Origin: Plecoglossus altivelis
Taxonomy: Eukaryota > Chordata > Actinopteri > Osmeriformes > Plecoglossidae
Assembly (NCBI GenBank): GCA_036571765.1
Contig: BROE01000004.1
Coordinates: forward strand, 4,184,453-4,248,452
DNA: 64,000 bases
Reading direction: 5' to 3'
Shown here: one piece after another, positions 61,409 through 64,000 of the stretch
Layout: the number at the start of each line of letters is the position of its first letter
How positions within the stretch are numbered: the first letter of the stretch is position 1
Translations under genes and position numbers: made by a program
The notes under the pieces: model-generated
Told to the model about the DNA's origin: nothing
What the model saw: the letters and a program-made list of their open reading frames with translations, nothing else
Databases searched by the model: none

Positions 61409-63282
61409 ACGAATTTTGACTTCACGTTCATTTGTGTTAATTCGCGCAAATCGCTAGTAGCCAGATATTTTTTCCGTCGTCAAACATATCAGAAAGAGTC
61501 ACTAAACGAATACGAAGCATCGTGTCCTGACATCTCAACATTGATAAACTTTCACTAAACAGCGTCACGCAAATTTTCAAACTTGAGCTGAAAACTTTCA
61601 AAAAAATGAAAATGTTTAACTCAAGAGAAAATAATGGAAGCAAATCAGTGACGCAATGTTTTGATTTTTAAAACGCTTTGAATACTTACATTTTAAACAT
61701 GAATTAATTTCAATGTAAAATGAGGGCCATTAGGGTTGTTTGTGCAAATTCGCCCATTTTCCTTGACTTTACATGTAAAATTTGTTTTTGCGTTTGGTGG
61801 TGAACACTGACATGTATACATTTTTTGTTTGAAATCTTTTCTACCTTTCTAATCTTAATGCTCTGGTTTAATGTACCTTGCTAGAACTTTGTCCACACAG
61901 TCCAGGTGAACTCAGTGCCCCCCCTCCCCCTAGTAAAACAGTGACTCAAGTGTGACTAAATACCTCTTTAGATTCATGGATGTCAGCAGGAACCAAAAGT
62001 ACAGACCAACACTTTTTTCCGTTCTCCTTTTTGCTATTACGAGTCAAATTACAGACATCCATAATAGCAATGACCTCTGCCTGTGGCACAGGTTTTCTGT
62101 GAATAAGGCTTTCGCAACTCAGAGCTTAATAAGCCCCCCGAAGCCATAAAGCAGCTACTGTAGAACATTCACCTGGCTCGCTCCCCCGGCCCTTACCTGT
62201 AGATCACCTCTCATGACTCACCGGAACGCGACTCATATCCTGAATTCCAAATCACCTGGCTGGCATGCCCCTCTGGCTGGACTCTTCTGCTAATCTGACA
62301 TAGTTGGATAGAAGCATGACCATAAATTGCCTAAATTCATTCCACCCAGCCTGTCAGAAGGCAAAATGGAGTCGGAGGTATTACCATAATTCTAGCACCG
62401 ATGTGATCCTGTCTGACCTACATGGGGTCTGCAGATGAAAGGTCTGGGAGGGTCAGTACAGAACTCAGCAGAACTCTCTCCCTCGATCCACGCATCAGAA
62501 CCCTACCGTCCAATAGCAGCTTTTTGAAACCTTTCCAAGCTTGAGCAAAGCCCTGGGAGCTTCTGCCTCAGTGCTAGCCCACGTCCGCCCTGCCAGATCT
62601 AATCTCTCCACAGTGCGCCGTGAAATGGGGCTTATTAAGAGTTTAACTGAGATCAACCCGACCCAGATTCAAGGCATGCAGCGGCGATGTAAATCATTCA
62701 CCTGAAAAATCTAGAAATTACAAAAGCAGGTGGCAAAATAATGGGCACTGCTCATCAGAGGCCATGGCCTGGCTGTCTACTGGATGCATCGTCTGGTGAG
62801 CACTAATTAGAAACCAAACAGTAAAGATAGATTTGAAGTTTCGACTGGATTCGATCCTAGTATGGTGTCTCACACCAGAGCTTAAAGCAGCCCTAACAGA
62901 GCTTCTGCCTTCAAAACTCTCCAAACTCTTGTCTCATTCCTCTGACTCAAATAATCTATACGATCCTCCACGCGTGTAAATTAGCACTGTAGATCATCAA
63001 CTCTGAACAGGCACTGAATAATTTAACTGCAGGAATTAGGGAGGGTACCTCTCCTCTCCTCTTCCAGATCATGATATAGGTGTGAAGCTATTTGTCTGGA
63101 ACTGGAGTATTGCAGCAGTGCAGTAGCCACCAGTGTTATTCAGGCTTGTATAATAGCCCACATAACTGCTGCTTCTGATTTACCTCAGGATATAGCTTCT
63201 TCCTGTCTGTCTGTAGATAGCTATGCCGTTATCAAACAATCTGCTCTGGAGCTTGTGTAAGGCACGGAACCCATTTACAGTG

Positions 63283-63380
63283 GGCAACACACACACATGC
63301 ACAGACACGTACTCACACAGACACACACACATGTCCACAGAAACACACACATACCAACACCCACACACTTGCACACACAC
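63283..63380. repeat. CA-rich microsatellite
   Basis: Interrupted (CA)n with GACA, TG and AC steps. The threonine/histidine-rich frame over it is an artefact. Confidence 0.9.
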
Positions 63381-64000
63381 GGTCCACCCTGAAGTGATGT
63401 TGCCCTCTCACTCACACCACAGAAAGTCTTCCTGGCAGAAGCTGGCAAAGATCAAGGCCTCATCTCACAAAGACAGGCCAGACAGACCAGACAAAGCCTC
63501 CAGTCCGTGGCCCCCAGGGGCCACGTCCCCAAATGGACCTTTGATTTGTGTTCATCAAGCCGGGGATGAGATACATATGTGTTCCCTTAGGCGTGTGTGC
63601 CCTGGATAGTTTCTCTTTATGCCACATGTTGTAAGCCCCATGTAATTGTCACAGGAGAATCTCGGGCGTTCGAGTGCTGGGTTGGATGGTGACACAGAGC
63701 AGGTTGGGTCTTCTCTCTCTGTCTTGAAGCAGGTGTCCTATCTTGACTATGCTTTACAACTAGTCATCAATCAGAACGGCCACTATGGTCACCACCTACA
63801 TCATAACTACACGGCAATACAACTAGCTATTAACAGCGAATTGAAACATTACTCCACTACTAAGTTCTAGCCTTAAAAGACGGAGGTGTGTCTGAATAAC
63901 GTGTTTCACTTGGGTTATCCACTGTTTGAAAGTCAAAGCGTGTTCAGGTGAACTCAATTTCCATACGATATGTATACCATGATGGAGAGCTCCATTGTAT

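Larger units (their letters stand above)
57880..64000. other. Gene-free region beyond the SOUL gene
   Basis: No exon of a known family recognised. It holds a 46-bp minisatellite (60553-60770), a small inverted telomere-like motif (61387-61408), a CA-rich patch (about 63283-63380) and several complex blocks that could be regulatory, near 58780-58900, 62310-62420 and 62620-62710. A minus-strand open frame at 59679-59942 was considered and not supported. Confidence 0.5.

Noticed and set aside
1..64000. tRNA, rRNA or microRNA genes
   Set aside because: A scan by eye for A/B-box tRNA signatures and long fold-back precursors found nothing convincing. tRNAscan-SE and Infernal would be decisive.
1..64000. 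Clustering of TAATCC/GGATTA (Otx-type) sites around otx2
   Set aside because: A six-base motif is expected about thirty times on two strands of 64 kb, so individual occurrences carry little weight without conservation.

Overview
The window is vertebrate nuclear DNA, most likely from a teleost fish. Every gene found is split by GT-AG introns or is a known intronless vertebrate gene, and the predicted proteins match ray-finned-fish versions of well known families. Long AT-rich gene-free stretches, many CA/GT/CT microsatellites and several minisatellites fit a fish genome. I saw no bacterial, plasmid, phage or viral genes.

Layout. (1) 1-22 kb: the homeobox gene otx2 (+; coding exons between 5061 and 6762) lies in a large gene-poor domain. 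It has a plausible TATA promoter and non-coding first exon at about 3.8 kb, several candidate conserved regulatory blocks, and a repeat-rich zone at 14.5-19.5 kb dominated by pyrimidine tracts. (2) 22-30.5 kb: peli2 (-), seven coding exons. Its long probable 3' UTR carries a five-copy array of AP-1-type motifs and a VNTR interrupted by a 357-base assembly gap. (3) 31-38.9 kb: no gene recognised. (4) 38.9-41.3 kb: arf6 (-), a single coding exon with a one-base frameshift in a homopolymer. (5) 42.9-53.5 kb: a compact housekeeping block with prpf39 (+, 14 coding exons), fau (+, FUBI-RPS30 fusion) and fkbp3 (-). (6) 55.3-57.6 kb: a SOUL/heme-binding-family gene (-, five coding exons). (7) 57.9-64 kb: no gene recognised, with minisatellites and a small inverted telomere-like motif.

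The genes do not form one pathway. otx2 is a head/eye developmental regulator. peli2 is an innate-immune E3 ubiquitin ligase. arf6 is a membrane-traffic GTPase. prpf39, fau and fkbp3 serve splicing, the ribosome and nuclear chromatin/prolyl isomerisation. OTX2 and PELI2 are near neighbours on human chromosome 14q, and PRPF39 and FKBP3 are adjacent there too, so the block looks like conserved vertebrate synteny with fau inserted. No previously undescribed system could be demonstrated. The best leads are the duplicated hairpins upstream of otx2, the AP-1 array, the prpf39 exon-end repeat that creates in-frame alternative donors, an unusual substitution in the Otx homeodomain, and two likely assembly faults.
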